Below, piece by piece: positions 19,636 to 27,783 of a stretch of DNA of 64,000 nt. The translations under genes and the position numbers were made by a program. Source of the stretch: Halorientalis litorea (lineage in GTDB: Archaea; Halobacteriota; Halobacteria; Halobacteriales; Haloarculaceae); contig NZ_CP095482.1 of assembly GCF_023028225.1 (NCBI RefSeq), positions 1,550,001-1,614,000 of the forward strand, read 5' to 3'. The notes under the pieces were generated by a model that saw only the letters and a list, made by a program, of their open reading frames with translations, did no database searches and was not told the origin of the DNA. Each line of letters starts with the position of its first letter. Position 1 is the stretch's first letter.

Positions 19636-19932
19636 TCAGGACCGCGCCGCGCGGATGTGTTCCCGCGCTTCCGCCCGCGTCATTCCCCGGACGCCACAGA
19701 CACACGACAGCAGTTCCGGGTCCTGTAACTCGTCGACTTGCTCCCTGCTGGCCCGTTCGAGGGCCTCGGCCGTCTCGTCGTACTCGAAGGACACCCGGTA
19801 GTTGACCTGCGTGACGCCTTCGATGCGGTGGGTCGCGTCCGGGTCGGGGTCGGCTATCGCCGCCTCGTGTTCGGCTTCCATCTCCGCCTTCCAGTCTTCG
19901 AGGGTCTTCTCGGGGTCGCGCTGGTCGCCCAT
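19636..19932 (-). CDS. Conserved small acidic protein, unknown
   Basis: 98 aa, soluble. The N-terminal half reads DPEKTLEDWKAEMEAEHEAA, a charged helix. The second half has a beta-type stretch THRIEGVTQVNYRVSFEYDE and ends with a CVCGVRGMTRAEAREHI motif whose two cysteines could bind metal. ATG 19932 is preferred to longer frames because those run through the promoter region of nasD. It lies antiparallel between mobA and nasD, so a role in nitrate metabolism is possible but not shown. Confidence 0.7.
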   Translation of the reverse strand: MGDQRDPEKTLEDWKAEMEAEHEAAIADPDPDATHRIEGVTQVNYRVSFEYDETAEALERASREQVDELQDPELLSCVCGVRGMTRAEAREHIRAARS

Positions 19933-20224
19933 GTCGGCGGGTCGAACGCCGGACGCAAAAACTACCCCGACGCGAACGCACCGTCTCGCACCTGCCGCCC
20001 CCGGCAACGCCGCACCGACCCGGAGAGACGGCAGGTCTCGGCCACCCGAACCGACGCCCTCCACCCGCGTCCCGTGAAAGTAGACGAACAGTCGGAATCT
20101 CACCCGAAATTCGACATTCATCAACGGCTACTATTACACGGCAGAGGTGCGTTCATTTAGACGCGAAACACTGCCCGAACGTTGCGGTATCTCGGCAGAA
20201 AGAATACGACTCTACGTGATACGG
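19933..20224. promoter_or_regulatory. Intergenic control region upstream of nitrite reductase
   Basis: 292 bp between the divergent acidic-protein gene and nasD, with no convincing coding frame. The stretch 20095-20165 is AT-richer than its surroundings and includes CTACTATTACAC near 20129-20140, a candidate promoter that would give a leader of about 65 nt. AAAGAATA at 20199-20206 is an alternative at leaderless distance. The nitrite reductase evidently has its own promoter apart from nasABC. Confidence 0.4.
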
Positions 20225-21988
20225 ATGCCACACAAGAAAGAAGGAATCAAAGACGACCTGTACGGCGACGAGGTGCGCGAGAAGATACTGGAGTTCGCGG
20301 AACGCGGCTGGGAGTCCATCCCCGAGGACGAGCGCGAGGAGTGGTTCACTCGATTCAAGTTCTGGGGTGTGTTCCACCAGCGGTCGGGGCAGGAGAGTTA
20401 CTTCATGTTGCGTCTGACCAACTGCGGCGGCGTCCTCGAACCGGGCCAACTGCGTGCTATCGGCGAAGTGGCCCGCGACTACGCCACCGGCCCCGTCGAG
20501 AACCCGGAGTTCGGGAACGGGTACGTCGACTTCACGACCCGCCAATCGGTACAACTGCACTGGCTCAAACTGGAGGACATCCCTGCCGTGTGGGAGAAAC
20601 TGGAGTCGGTGGGCGTCTCTTCCCGGTCGGCGGGTGGCGACACGATGCGCAACATCTCCGGCTGTCCGGTCGCCGGCAAGGCCGAGGAGTACGTCGAGAC
20701 CCGCGAGTTGCTGGACGAGATTCAGGCCGACATTCGGGGGGACGACGACCTCTCGAACATGCCCCGGAAGTTCAACATCTCCGTCACCGGCTGTCGGCAG
20801 GGGTGTGCCCAGGACGCCATCAACGACATCGGCCTCGAACCGGCCCACAAACTCATCGCGGGGGAGGATGTGCGGGGGTTCAACGTCCGGGTCGGCGGCG
20901 GCCTCGGCGGCCGCGAACCGCGCCGTGCCCGGTCGCTCGACCTGTTCGTCCGGCCGGAACACGCCAAGGCGACCGTTCGCGCCTTCGTCGAACTCTACCA
21001 CGAGGAGGGGAACCGCCAGAATCGGTCGAAGAACCGCGCCCGCTTCTTCGTCGACGAGTGGGGCACCGACGAGATACGCGACGCGCTCGAACAGCGGCTG
21101 GACTTCGAACTCGAACCGGCTGGAACGAACTTCCGCGGGGAGTACACGTACAACGCCGGGAAGCCGACCGAGCGCGGTGCCCACGACCACGTCGGCGTCT
21201 ACGACCAGCGGGACGGCGACAACTACGTCGGGCTGTCGGTCGCAGTCGGCCGGATGGCCGCCGCGGACGCCATCGAACTCGCCGACGTAGCCGCGGAGTA
21301 CGGTAGCGGCGAAATCCGACTCACCCGCCGGCAGAACCCGCTCGTGATGGACGTGCCGGACGAGAACCTCGACGACCTGCTCGCGGAGCCGCTGCTGGCG
21401 AAACACACGCCCGAACCCAACCCATTCGTGCAGGGGGCGATGGCCTGTACCGGGACGGAGTTCTGCTCGCTCGCGCTGACGGAGACGAAAGCCCGGATGG
21501 CCGTCATGCTCCGCTGGCTCCGGGACAACGTCGACGTTCCCGACGACGTGGACCGCATCAAGATGCACTTCTCGGGCTGTACGGCCGACTGCGGGCAGGC
21601 GATGACCGCCGACATCGGGCTACAGGGGATGCGCGCCCGCAAGGACGGCGAGATGGTCGAGGCCGTCGACATCGGCGTCGGCGGCGGTATCGGCGAGGAG
21701 CCGAGTTTCGTCGAGTGGGTCCGCCAACGCGTGCCCGCCGACGAAGCTCCCGGCGCGATACGGAACATACTTGAGGCGTTCGCCGCACTCCGGGAGGAGG
21801 GGCAGACGTTCCGCGAGTGGGTCGACGCGACGGGACAGGCCAACCTGATGACGCTGGCCGAACCCGAGGAGACCGACTACGAGGACCCCTGCCTGTACGA
21901 CGCCAAGCAGTCGTGGTACCCCTTCGCCGACGGCGAGAGTCCCGCGCCGACGGACGCCGACGGCACGCCCATCTCGGCCGATGACTGA
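20225..21988 (+). CDS. nasD: Ferredoxin-nitrite reductase
   Basis: Siroheme/4Fe-4S enzyme of 587 aa that reduces nitrite to ammonium with six electrons from ferredoxin. It shows the duplicated ferredoxin-like half-domains of the family. The ligands of the cluster and siroheme are C408 and C414 (CTGTEFC) plus C452 and C456 (GCTADC). The first half has the matching degenerate block SGCPVAGKAEEY and GCRQGCAQD. ATG 20225 starts at MPHKKEGIKDD; an in-frame GTG at 20147 would add 26 unlikely residues. Known as nasD in Haloferax mediterranei. It overlaps a small downstream ORF. Confidence 0.94.
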   Translation: MPHKKEGIKDDLYGDEVREKILEFAERGWESIPEDEREEWFTRFKFWGVFHQRSGQESYFMLRLTNCGGVLEPGQLRAIGEVARDYATGPVENPEFGNGYVDFTTRQSVQLHWLKLEDIPAVWEKLESVGVSSRSAGGDTMRNISGCPVAGKAEEYVETRELLDEIQADIRGDDDLSNMPRKFNISVTGCRQGCAQDAINDIGLEPAHKLIAGEDVRGFNVRVGGGLGGREPRRARSLDLFVRPEHAKATVRAFVELYHEEGNRQNRSKNRARFFVDEWGTDEIRDALEQRLDFELEPAGTNFRGEYTYNAGKPTERGAHDHVGVYDQRDGDNYVGLSVAVGRMAAADAIELADVAAEYGSGEIRLTRRQNPLVMDVPDENLDDLLAEPLLAKHTPEPNPFVQGAMACTGTEFCSLALTETKARMAVMLRWLRDNVDVPDDVDRIKMHFSGCTADCGQAMTADIGLQGMRARKDGEMVEAVDIGVGGGIGEEPSFVEWVRQRVPADEAPGAIRNILEAFAALREEGQTFREWVDATGQANLMTLAEPEETDYEDPCLYDAKQSWYPFADGESPAPTDADGTPISADD

Positions 21989-22082
21989 TGCCGACCCCAC
22001 CGCCGACGAGGGGGCGACGACGCCGCCGTTCGACGCCGCGCCGGAACTGTTCGACGGCACCGCCGAGGACGGCACCACGTAA
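21981..22082 (+). CDS. Small acidic ORF overlapping nasD stop, 33 aa
   Basis: ATG 21981 lies within the last codons of nasD and the frame runs to TAA at 22080-22082. The peptide starts MTDADPTADEGATTP and contains FDAAPELFDGTAEDG. It is highly acidic, with haloarchaeal-like amino-acid and codon use (mostly G/C third positions). Overlap of eight bases with nasD suggests translational coupling. Function is unknown; it might be a small partner of nitrite reductase. It is short enough that chance remains possible. Confidence 0.45.
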   Translation: MTDADPTADEGATTPPFDAAPELFDGTAEDGTT

Positions 22083-22141
22083 CCGGCAACGCTCGTCCGC
22101 TGTCCCGGGCGTTTATTCCCTCCGCGCTCGGACCGGGACAC

Positions 22142-22756
22142 ATGACCGACACGAGACCATCCGACGACCGGTTGGCGGACAAGAACCTCTTCATCACCGT
22201 CTCCGGCCCGCCGGGGAGCGGCATCTCGACGCTCTCGAAGGGTCTCGCGGACGCCCTCGACTGTGGCTACGTCTCCGGCGGCGAAGTGTTCCGCGAGATG
22301 GCCGAGGACCGCGACATGACCCTCACGCAACTCGTCGCCGAGGCGGGCCAGTCGGACGACATCGACCGGGCACTGGACCGACGGCTCCAGACCATCGCCG
22401 AGAAGTGGGGAACGGCCAACAAGGCGTTCGTCCTCGAATCCCGGCTCGCGGGGTGGATAGCCGGGAACCGCGCGGACCTCCGGCTCTGGCTCGATGCCCC
22501 CGAGAACGTCCGCGCCGACCGCACGGCCGAACGCGAGGAGATGACCGCCGAGATGCAGGTCCGGGAGGTCATCGAGGAGGACCGCTACGAGTCCTACTAC
22601 GACATCGACCTCGCCGACCTCTCGATTTACGACCTCGCGGTCAACACCGCCCGCTGGCCGCCGGAGGCCGTCCTCGAAATCGTCCTCACCGCTATCCGTG
22701 AGTACGACGCGACCGTAGACGAAGGCGCGTTCACAGTACCGGATTTGGAGATTTAA
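22142..22756 (+). CDS. Cytidylate-kinase-like protein lacking the P-loop lysine
   Basis: 204 aa with the CMP-kinase layout: N-terminal P-loop, GGEVFREMAEDRDM, the LESRLAGW motif and the lid-like ENVRADRTAERE. The expected GxxGSGKS P-loop instead reads GPPGSGISTLS, so the lysine that holds the beta-phosphate is isoleucine. Many archaeal CMP kinases have threonine there, so activity may survive, or this may be a paralogue with a new role. A GTTTATT box at about 22110-22116 lies 28 nt above ATG 22142. It is convergent with the lrp gene and not part of the nas operon. Confidence 0.82.
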   Translation: MTDTRPSDDRLADKNLFITVSGPPGSGISTLSKGLADALDCGYVSGGEVFREMAEDRDMTLTQLVAEAGQSDDIDRALDRRLQTIAEKWGTANKAFVLESRLAGWIAGNRADLRLWLDAPENVRADRTAEREEMTAEMQVREVIEEDRYESYYDIDLADLSIYDLAVNTARWPPEAVLEIVLTAIREYDATVDEGAFTVPDLEI

Positions 22757-22787
22757 CCTCGGCCGGCCCATTCGACCCGGGGCCGAG

Positions 22788-22806
22788 CGGCGTCGGACTG
22801 ACGCCG
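22788..22806. terminator. Hairpin between convergent genes
   Basis: Perfect 7-bp stem (CGGCGTC facing GACGCCG) with a 5-base loop, placed between the convergent cmk-like gene and lrp gene. No T-run follows on either strand, so a terminator role is a guess from position only. Confidence 0.3.
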
Positions 22807-22864
22807 ACAGCGACTCCACTCCGTGTGGGTGGTGACAGTCCGCCAGTCAAAAGAGACGCCGCGG

Positions 22865-23332
22865 CTAGTTCTCTTCGTCCTCGGTGTCGACGGCGAACGT
22901 CTCGAACTCGCGGACGGTGTTCAAGACGACGCTCGTGTTCGCCGCCTTCACGTGCTCGTCCGTGAGCAGTGTCTTGATTTCGGCGTTCATCTCGTCGGTG
23001 TCGGTGAACTTCCCGACGGCGACGATGTCGTGGCTCCCGGTCACTTCGTAGACGCCGACCATCCGGTCGTGGCCGCGGAGTCGCTCGACGACCGACGCGA
23101 GGCCGTCGCCGTCGACGCCGAGGTGGAAGATTGCGGTGATGTCGTACCCCAGTTCCTCGTAGTCGACTGTCGCGGTGTAGCCCGCGACGACGCCGCTCGC
23201 TTCGAGTTCGTCGAGCCGTTTCGATACCGTCGTCGCGGCGACGCCGGTTTCGGCGGCGATGTCGCGGGCACTGGCTCGTCCGTCGTCCAGTAGCGCGTTT
23301 ACAATACGTCTGTCTGTGTCGTCTATGTCCAT
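22865..23332 (-). CDS. Lrp/AsnC family regulator next to glnK
   Basis: 155 aa. The N-terminal winged helix-turn-helix (DDTDRRIVNALLDDGR, then GVAATTVSKRLDELE) is followed by an RAM/ligand-binding domain with HLGVDGDG and the EVTGSHDIVAVGKF strand. It begins 26 nt after the glnK stop on the same strand, so amt-glnK-lrp form one transcription unit. It is a natural candidate to sense an amino acid or glutamine state and regulate nitrogen genes. The effector is not known. ATG 23332 is used because the frame upstream is antisense of the intergenic gap. Confidence 0.92.
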   Translation of the reverse strand: MDIDDTDRRIVNALLDDGRASARDIAAETGVAATTVSKRLDELEASGVVAGYTATVDYEELGYDITAIFHLGVDGDGLASVVERLRGHDRMVGVYEVTGSHDIVAVGKFTDTDEMNAEIKTLLTDEHVKAANTSVVLNTVREFETFAVDTEDEEN

Positions 23333-23358
23333 TGTACTGAAAACCGGGCGTCGGGCCG

Positions 23359-23721
23359 TCAGACCGCCTCGGTGCCGCTTTTGCCGGTGCGAATCTGGAC
23401 CGCGTCCTCGACGTCCACGACGAATATCTTGCCGTCGCCGGGCTCGCCCGTGTGGGCGGCGTCTTTGATTGCCTCGACCACGTCGTCGGCGGGCACGTCG
23501 GCGACGACCGTCTCCAGTTTGACCTTCTCGTGGAGGTCGACGACGTACTCCTCGCCGCGCCACTGGCCCTTCTTGACGGGCTGGCTCCCACGGCCACGGA
23601 CGTTCGTGACCGTCAGGGAGGGCGCGCCGACTTCGGCGAGCCCTTTCTTGACTGCGGTGAGTTTGCCGGGGCGGATGAACGCCACGATCATCTTTATTTC
23701 GCCGTCGTTAGCGTTGCTCAT
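23359..23721 (-). CDS. glnK: Nitrogen regulatory PII protein
   Basis: 120-aa trimeric signal protein that binds ATP, ADP and 2-oxoglutarate and blocks Amt when nitrogen is plentiful. The T-loop contains Y59 in [11 protein letters not shown]. The B-loop [12 protein letters not shown] and the C-loop VQIRTGK are intact, and the N-terminal [11 protein letters not shown] is typical. The start ATG overlaps the amt stop as ATGA, and GGAGGTGAG inside the end of amt is its ribosome-binding site. The glnK-amt pairing is the classic arrangement. Confidence 0.95.
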   Translation of the reverse strand: MSNANDGEIKMIVAFIRPGKLTAVKKGLAEVGAPSLTVTNVRGRGSQPVKKGQWRGEEYVVDLHEKVKLETVVADVPADDVVEAIKDAAHTGEPGDGKIFVVDVEDAVQIRTGKSGTEAV

Positions 23722-25043
23722 TCGTTCTCACCTCCTTCGGTCGAGCCACCGTCGGTGCGGAACTCGCCACCGTCGGTCACGGCCGGTTCGTCACCCAGCG
23801 AGAACTCGGGGTACGTCTCGACGCCGTGTTCCGAGATGTCGAGCCCCTCGCGTTCGTGGGCTGGATCGACGCGTGCCTGTCCGATGGCCTTCAGCACGCC
23901 GAACACCACCGCCGTGGCCACGATGGTCCACGCGGCGATGGCGACGACGCCGATGACCTGTGCGATGAGCGCGTTCACGGAGAACCCGCCGACTGCGACG
24001 AAGGGGTACAGCAGCGTCCCGAGGACGCCTGCACTCCCGTGGACGGGGAAGACTGCACACACGTCGTCGATCTTGAGCGTCTTCTCCACGAAGCCGAACA
24101 CGTAGGGGAGCTGGACGCCGGCCAGCCCGCCGACGACGATCGCACCCCACCACGTCGCGACGTCGGGGATGGCGGTGATGCCGACCAGTCCGGCCAGCAG
24201 GCCGTTGGCGACGTACAGCGTGTCGACCTTGCCGGTCTTGAGCTTCGCAGCCCCACCGGCACCGATGGCACCCATCGCCATCGCCAGCGTCGTCGTCAGT
24301 GCAACGCGGCCGAGGACGGCCCCGTTGAACAGCATCCCGCTCTCACCGGAGGTGAAGATGGCTGCGGTCCCGACGTTGAAGCCGTACCAGCCGAACGCGA
24401 GGATGAGCGTCCCCAGCACGGCGAAGGTCAGCGAGTGACCCGGAATGACGTTGACGCTCCCGTCGTCGTTGTACCGGTCGAGGCGGGGACCGAGGACCCA
24501 CGCCGCGGTGAGGCCCGCGATGCCGCCCATGCCGTGGACGATCATCCCGCCCGCGAAGTCCTGGAAGCCGGTTCCGAGGAAGCTACTGATGTAGGTACCG
24601 GACCACGTGATGCCGGTGACCACGGGGTAGATAATCGCGGCGAGCAGGAACGTGTAGGTCACGTACGCGCGGAGTTTCGCGCGTCCCGCCACGGCCCCGG
24701 AGACGATGGTCGCCGCCGTCATCGCGAAGACGGCACCGTACAACCAGCCGCTGGCCCACGATGCCGGGTCGGCCAGACCGGTGAACGAGAAGCCCCCACC
24801 GCCGACGAGGCTACTCACTCCCGCGCCGACGAGGAAGAAGGCCATCACACCGACCGACCACGTGAGCAGGTTCTTAGTCAACTGGTTGGCGACGTTCTTC
24901 GAGCGCACCTGCCCCGCCTCCAGCATGGCGAAGCCAGCGTGCATGAAGAAGATGAGGAACGACACCACCAGTATCCACGTGAAGTTCACCGCGTTCGCGA
25001 TACTGGCGACGTCGACCTGCAAGGGAACGAGGAGCTCGCTCAT
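23718..25043 (-). CDS. amt: Ammonium transporter
   Basis: 441-aa Amt channel with eleven membrane segments. The twin-His pore is represented by the HGMGG block (about residue 165) and a later [17 protein letters not shown] is also characteristic. The cytosolic tail is acidic and follows an ERE-rich stretch. ATG 25043 is chosen because it forms ATGA with the stop of a 30-codon upstream ORF and has GGAGGTG 7 nt upstream; a GTG two codons earlier is also possible. It is the first main gene of amt-glnK-lrp. Confidence 0.95.
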   Translation of the reverse strand: MSELLVPLQVDVASIANAVNFTWILVVSFLIFFMHAGFAMLEAGQVRSKNVANQLTKNLLTWSVGVMAFFLVGAGVSSLVGGGGFSFTGLADPASWASGWLYGAVFAMTAATIVSGAVAGRAKLRAYVTYTFLLAAIIYPVVTGITWSGTYISSFLGTGFQDFAGGMIVHGMGGIAGLTAAWVLGPRLDRYNDDGSVNVIPGHSLTFAVLGTLILAFGWYGFNVGTAAIFTSGESGMLFNGAVLGRVALTTTLAMAMGAIGAGGAAKLKTGKVDTLYVANGLLAGLVGITAIPDVATWWGAIVVGGLAGVQLPYVFGFVEKTLKIDDVCAVFPVHGSAGVLGTLLYPFVAVGGFSVNALIAQVIGVVAIAAWTIVATAVVFGVLKAIGQARVDPAHEREGLDISEHGVETYPEFSLGDEPAVTDGGEFRTDGGSTEGGENE

Positions 25044-25132
25044 TCCCACACCTCCTGTTCACCGAATGCGGACGTTACTCCGTATTCGTCTAACTTTCCA
25101 CCCATTACCGCTGCGTTTGTATTGTCGCTCAC
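25040..25132 (-). CDS. 30-codon leader ORF translationally coupled to amt
   Basis: GTG 25132 begins an uninterrupted 30-codon frame, with MSDNTNAAVMGG at the start and FGEQEVWE at the end. Its TGA shares bases with the amt ATG (ATGA). A CTTATGTA box is centred 27 nt above the GTG, so the GTG should be the first or nearly first codon of the mRNA. The amt Shine-Dalgarno GGAGGTG lies inside this ORF. Third positions are not GC-biased like other genes here, so the peptide itself may matter less than the act of translating it. Confidence 0.55.
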   Translation of the reverse strand: MSDNTNAAVMGGKLDEYGVTSAFGEQEVWE

Positions 25133-25155
25133 GAGAGAACGTGATGGAATAGCAC

Positions 25156-25163
25156 TACATAAG
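25156..25163 (-). promoter_or_regulatory. TATA-like box of the amt transcription unit
   Basis: CTTATGTA on the minus strand, centred about 27 nt upstream of GTG 25132, the spacing seen for other leaderless starts in this window. Confidence 0.5.
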
Positions 25164-25266
25164 CGTTGGCTTGAAGAACGGGAACTTTCCAAGTATGCTG
25201 TAGACGACCGTCCAGATTACAGTAGACTATTATCTGTTTAAGGTTGTATTCCGTCCAGTATCGGGG

Positions 25267-25295
25267 CAATTGTCCGGTGTGGAACCGGACGATTG
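25267..25295. repeat. Inverted repeat upstream of amt
   Basis: 29 bp. The arms are CAATTGTCCGGT and ACCGGACGATTG, which pair at 11 of 12 positions around a 5-base centre GTGGA. The core GTCCGGT/ACCGGAC is perfect. It lies about 105 bp above the amt TATA-like box. Confidence 0.7.
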
Positions 25296-25384
25296 TCAAC
25301 CGCCGAACGGCCGATTCGGCCCCGAAATCGGCGCGCGCGCTCCGAACTGTGCGTTCGTCTTTTCGGTGGCGACGTACCCTCGAT

Positions 25385-25414
25385 TTCGTCCACCTATTCG
25401 ACACAGTGGACGAA
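25385..25414. repeat. Perfect 9-bp inverted repeat after hemB
   Basis: Arms TTCGTCCAC and GTGGACGAA with a 12-base loop, about 73 bp past the hemB stop on the minus strand. No T-run is adjacent. Confidence 0.7.
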
Positions 25415-25486
25415 TACCGACCACCTATCTTCTGAATACATAGACGTTCAGTAATAGCGGGTCGTCGGTTTGAACGACTCACACAC

Positions 25487-26518
25487 TCAGAGTCGGCGGG
25501 CCACGTCCTCGGCGAAGTAGGTCACGATGAGGTCCGCACCGGCGCGTTTGATGGACAGCAGCGACTCGTGGGCGACCGCTTCGAGGTCCAGCCACTCCTT
25601 CTCGGCGGCGGCGTGGAGCATCGCGTACTCGCCGGAGACGTTGTACGCCGCCACGGGGTGGTCGAACTCCTCGCGGACGCTCCGGACGATGTCGAGATAC
25701 GAGAGCGCGGGCTTGACCATCAGCACGTCCGCGCCCTGTTCGGCGTCGAGGCGGGCCTCACGGAGGGCCTCGCGGGCGTTGGCAGGGTCCATCTGGTAGT
25801 GTCGCCGGTCCCCGAAGGCGGGCGCGCCGTCGGCGGCATCCCTGAAGGGACCGTAGAACGCACTCTCGTACTTGACGGCGTAACTCATGATGCCCACGTC
25901 CGTGTGGTCCGCCTCGTCCAGTCCCGCGCGTATCGCGCCGACCATCCCGTCGGTCATCGAGGACGGTGCGACCATGTCTGCGCCCGCTTCGGCGTGTGAG
26001 ACCGCGGTCTTTCGGAGCAGTTCGAGCGTCTCGTCGTTGCGCACCGTGAGCGTGGAGTCGTCCGTCGCGCTCGCCTCGACCGCACTGGAAGAGCGCGCCG
26101 CTTCCAAGCGCTCACTCGCTTCGCTCGTGAGCACCCCGCAGTGGCCGTGGTCGGTGTACTCACAGAGACACACGTCCGTGATGACGTACGCGTCGGTGTC
26201 GGCCGTCACCCGGCGAACGGCCTCCTGTACCACGCCGTCGTCCGCCCACGCACGTGACCCGCGAGCATCCTTTGACTGGGGAATCCCGAACAGGATGACC
26301 GCCTCGACGCCCGTCTCGCGCACCTCCCGGACGCGAGCGACGATGTCGTCGAGGGGGACGCGCTCGTGGCCGGGCATCGACGGAATCGGCGCGCGCTCTT
26401 CGGCCGTCGCGTCGACGAATACGGGGGCGACGAGGTCGCTGGCCGAGAGCGACACCTCGCTCACCAGCGAGCGGACGCCGTCGCGCCGGAGTCGCCGCGG
26501 GCGGCGTGTCGGGTTCAT
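25487..26518 (-). CDS. hemB: Delta-aminolevulinic acid dehydratase (porphobilinogen synthase)
   Basis: Condenses two 5-aminolevulinate molecules to porphobilinogen. The 343-aa enzyme has Schiff-base lysines K216 (YAVKYESAF) and K269 (MVKPALSYLD) and the zinc-type cysteine cluster DVCLCEYTDHGHCG. Residues 131-160 are an extra segment, TSEASERLEAARSSSAVEAS and onward. The Escherichia coli enzyme has only about six residues between CGVL and NDATLE, so about 24 residues have been inserted in frame in a surface loop. A GGTTTTTGCG box at about 26543-26551 lies 27 nt above ATG 26518. Upstream in-frame codons overlap the promoter. Confidence 0.95.
   Translation of the reverse strand: MNPTRRPRRLRRDGVRSLVSEVSLSASDLVAPVFVDATAEERAPIPSMPGHERVPLDDIVARVREVRETGVEAVILFGIPQSKDARGSRAWADDGVVQEAVRRVTADTDAYVITDVCLCEYTDHGHCGVLTSEASERLEAARSSSAVEASATDDSTLTVRNDETLELLRKTAVSHAEAGADMVAPSSMTDGMVGAIRAGLDEADHTDVGIMSYAVKYESAFYGPFRDAADGAPAFGDRRHYQMDPANAREALREARLDAEQGADVLMVKPALSYLDIVRSVREEFDHPVAAYNVSGEYAMLHAAAEKEWLDLEAVAHESLLSIKRAGADLIVTYFAEDVARRL
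26039..26132 (-). repeat. In-frame insertion in hemB carrying a hairpin
   Basis: Thirty codons (26039-26128) have no counterpart in ordinary HemB apart from a few loop residues. At the junction, 26110-26132 forms a hairpin: arms GCTCAC and GTGAGC around the core GAGCGAAGCGA on the minus strand. The same core with different matching arms occurs at 34189-34209, after tRNA-Ser. Confidence 0.7.
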
Positions 26519-26603
26519 ACCGGCCGCTAGCCCGGGTGCGCGCAAAAACCCCTTGTTCTCGTCCCGGAACGCATAAATCCGTCATCGTCCACACGTAGGC
26601 GTA

Positions 26604-27236
26604 ATGGCGTCGGAACCAACCCGTGGTCGGCTTGGCCGGGCGTTCCTCGCGGACTACGGCCCGTTTCTGCTCGCCGGCCTCGCGCTCTCGCTCGCCGCCG
26701 TCGGTATCACCCTCGCCGTCGTCGGTGACCCCGAACGGCTCCGGGCGTGGCTCGACACATACGGCTTCCTCGCGCTCTTTCTCGTCCTGATTCTGGAGGG
26801 CGCGATGTTGCTGTACTTCGCCCCGAGCGAGAGCCTCGTCCCCGTGGCGGTGACGCTCCTCGCCGACTCGACGTTCGGCTACGCCGTCGTCATCCTGACC
26901 GCCGTCGCGGGCGCGACAGTCGGCCAGTACGCCCTGTTCCTGCTGGCAAAGCGCGGCGGCCGCGAGTACCTCCTCCAGAAGCCGTGGTTCCGCGTGAGCG
27001 AGTCCGCACTCGACCGCTTCGACTCGTGGTTCGACCGCTGGGGCCGTGCCGTCGTGCCCGCGAGCAACGCCCTGCTGTTCACCCGCGGCATGGTTACCGT
27101 CCCGGCAGGCCTCGCGGAGATGCGTGACGCCGAGTTCGTCGCTCTCTCGGCGCTAGGCTCGCTGATTTTCCAGACGTGGCTGGCACTGGTCGCGCTGTAC
27201 GGCCTCCAGTACCTGCCCGACTGGGTGCCGGTTTAG
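26604..27236 (+). CDS. DedA family membrane protein
   Basis: 210 aa with about five hydrophobic segments. The DedA/SNARE-associated pattern is present: LEGAMLLYFAPSESLVPVAV after the first helices, then GATVGQYALFLLAKRGG, then the Arg-containing NALLFTRGMVTVPAGLAEM near residue 155. DedA proteins are lipid scramblases or flippases in other organisms. ATG 26604 has a GCATAAATCC box 28 nt upstream. Its TAG stop overlaps the stop of the convergent membrane protein gene. Confidence 0.9.
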   Translation: MASEPTRGRLGRAFLADYGPFLLAGLALSLAAVGITLAVVGDPERLRAWLDTYGFLALFLVLILEGAMLLYFAPSESLVPVAVTLLADSTFGYAVVILTAVAGATVGQYALFLLAKRGGREYLLQKPWFRVSESALDRFDSWFDRWGRAVVPASNALLFTRGMVTVPAGLAEMRDAEFVALSALGSLIFQTWLALVALYGLQYLPDWVPV

Positions 27237-27706
27237 ACGAGTTCCGCACCGGCGGCCACCAGCGGCACCAGCACCACAACGTACGCCGCGGCGTCGATTG
27301 CCCAGTCCCGACGGATAGTCCCCACCCGCCCGTCCTCGACCCGCGACCGCGGGAGGACCACGACGGCGAAGAAGCCGACCATCAGGACGTAGAGGACGAC
27401 GGCGGCCACGACGGTCACGAGTACCTCCGTGGACCCGAGAACGCCCTGCGTCGCCAGTAGGAGCCACACGAACAGCGGCCCGGTGAGCCACCCGGCGATA
27501 TAGTGGACGACGGACGCCAAGCGACTCGGCGCGTCGTCGGGGTGACGTTCGGTCAGGACGCCCGCGGCCACGAACGGTGGCGTCCCCCCTTCCGGCAAGC
27601 GGGGCATCACCTGGTCCATCACGAGCGTCGCCACCACCGCGGCGACGACGCCGACGACGAACAACAGCGGCACGGTGAGCGACTGCGCTGGCGGTCCCGG
27701 TGGCAT
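27233..27706 (-). CDS. Four-helix membrane protein, unknown
   Basis: 157 aa with hydrophobic segments at about residues 10-30, 62-84, 88-115 and 134-155. A loop with RHPDDAPSRLASVVHY links the first two. There are no catalytic motifs. The start may be ATG 27706 (chosen) or GTG 27712. Its stop overlaps that of the DedA gene by three bases. The family was not recognised. Confidence 0.7.
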   Translation of the reverse strand: MPPGPPAQSLTVPLLFVVGVVAAVVATLVMDQVMPRLPEGGTPPFVAAGVLTERHPDDAPSRLASVVHYIAGWLTGPLFVWLLLATQGVLGSTEVLVTVVAAVVLYVLMVGFFAVVVLPRSRVEDGRVGTIRRDWAIDAAAYVVVLVPLVAAGAELV

Positions 27707-27783
27707 ATCCACCTGTTCGGACGGATTCGTATTCTGTCTGGTGGCTTCGGTTACAGCCGATTGCGTCGTGGAAGCGGTAGAAC

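Larger units (their letters stand above)
25164..25486. promoter_or_regulatory. AT-rich region between hemB and amt with two inverted repeats
   Basis: Contains no credible gene; frames crossing it show no haloarchaeal codon bias. It holds two inverted repeats (25267-25295 and 25385-25414) and an AT-rich stretch (25190-25260). On the minus strand these lie after the hemB stop and before the amt promoter, so they could be hemB termination structures, a nitrogen-control operator for amt, or both. Confidence 0.5.

Noticed and set aside
25129-25482. 117-codon minus-strand frame between hemB and amt
   Set aside because: Codon use lacks GC3 bias, the protein is basic, and it runs across two palindromes and the amt promoter.
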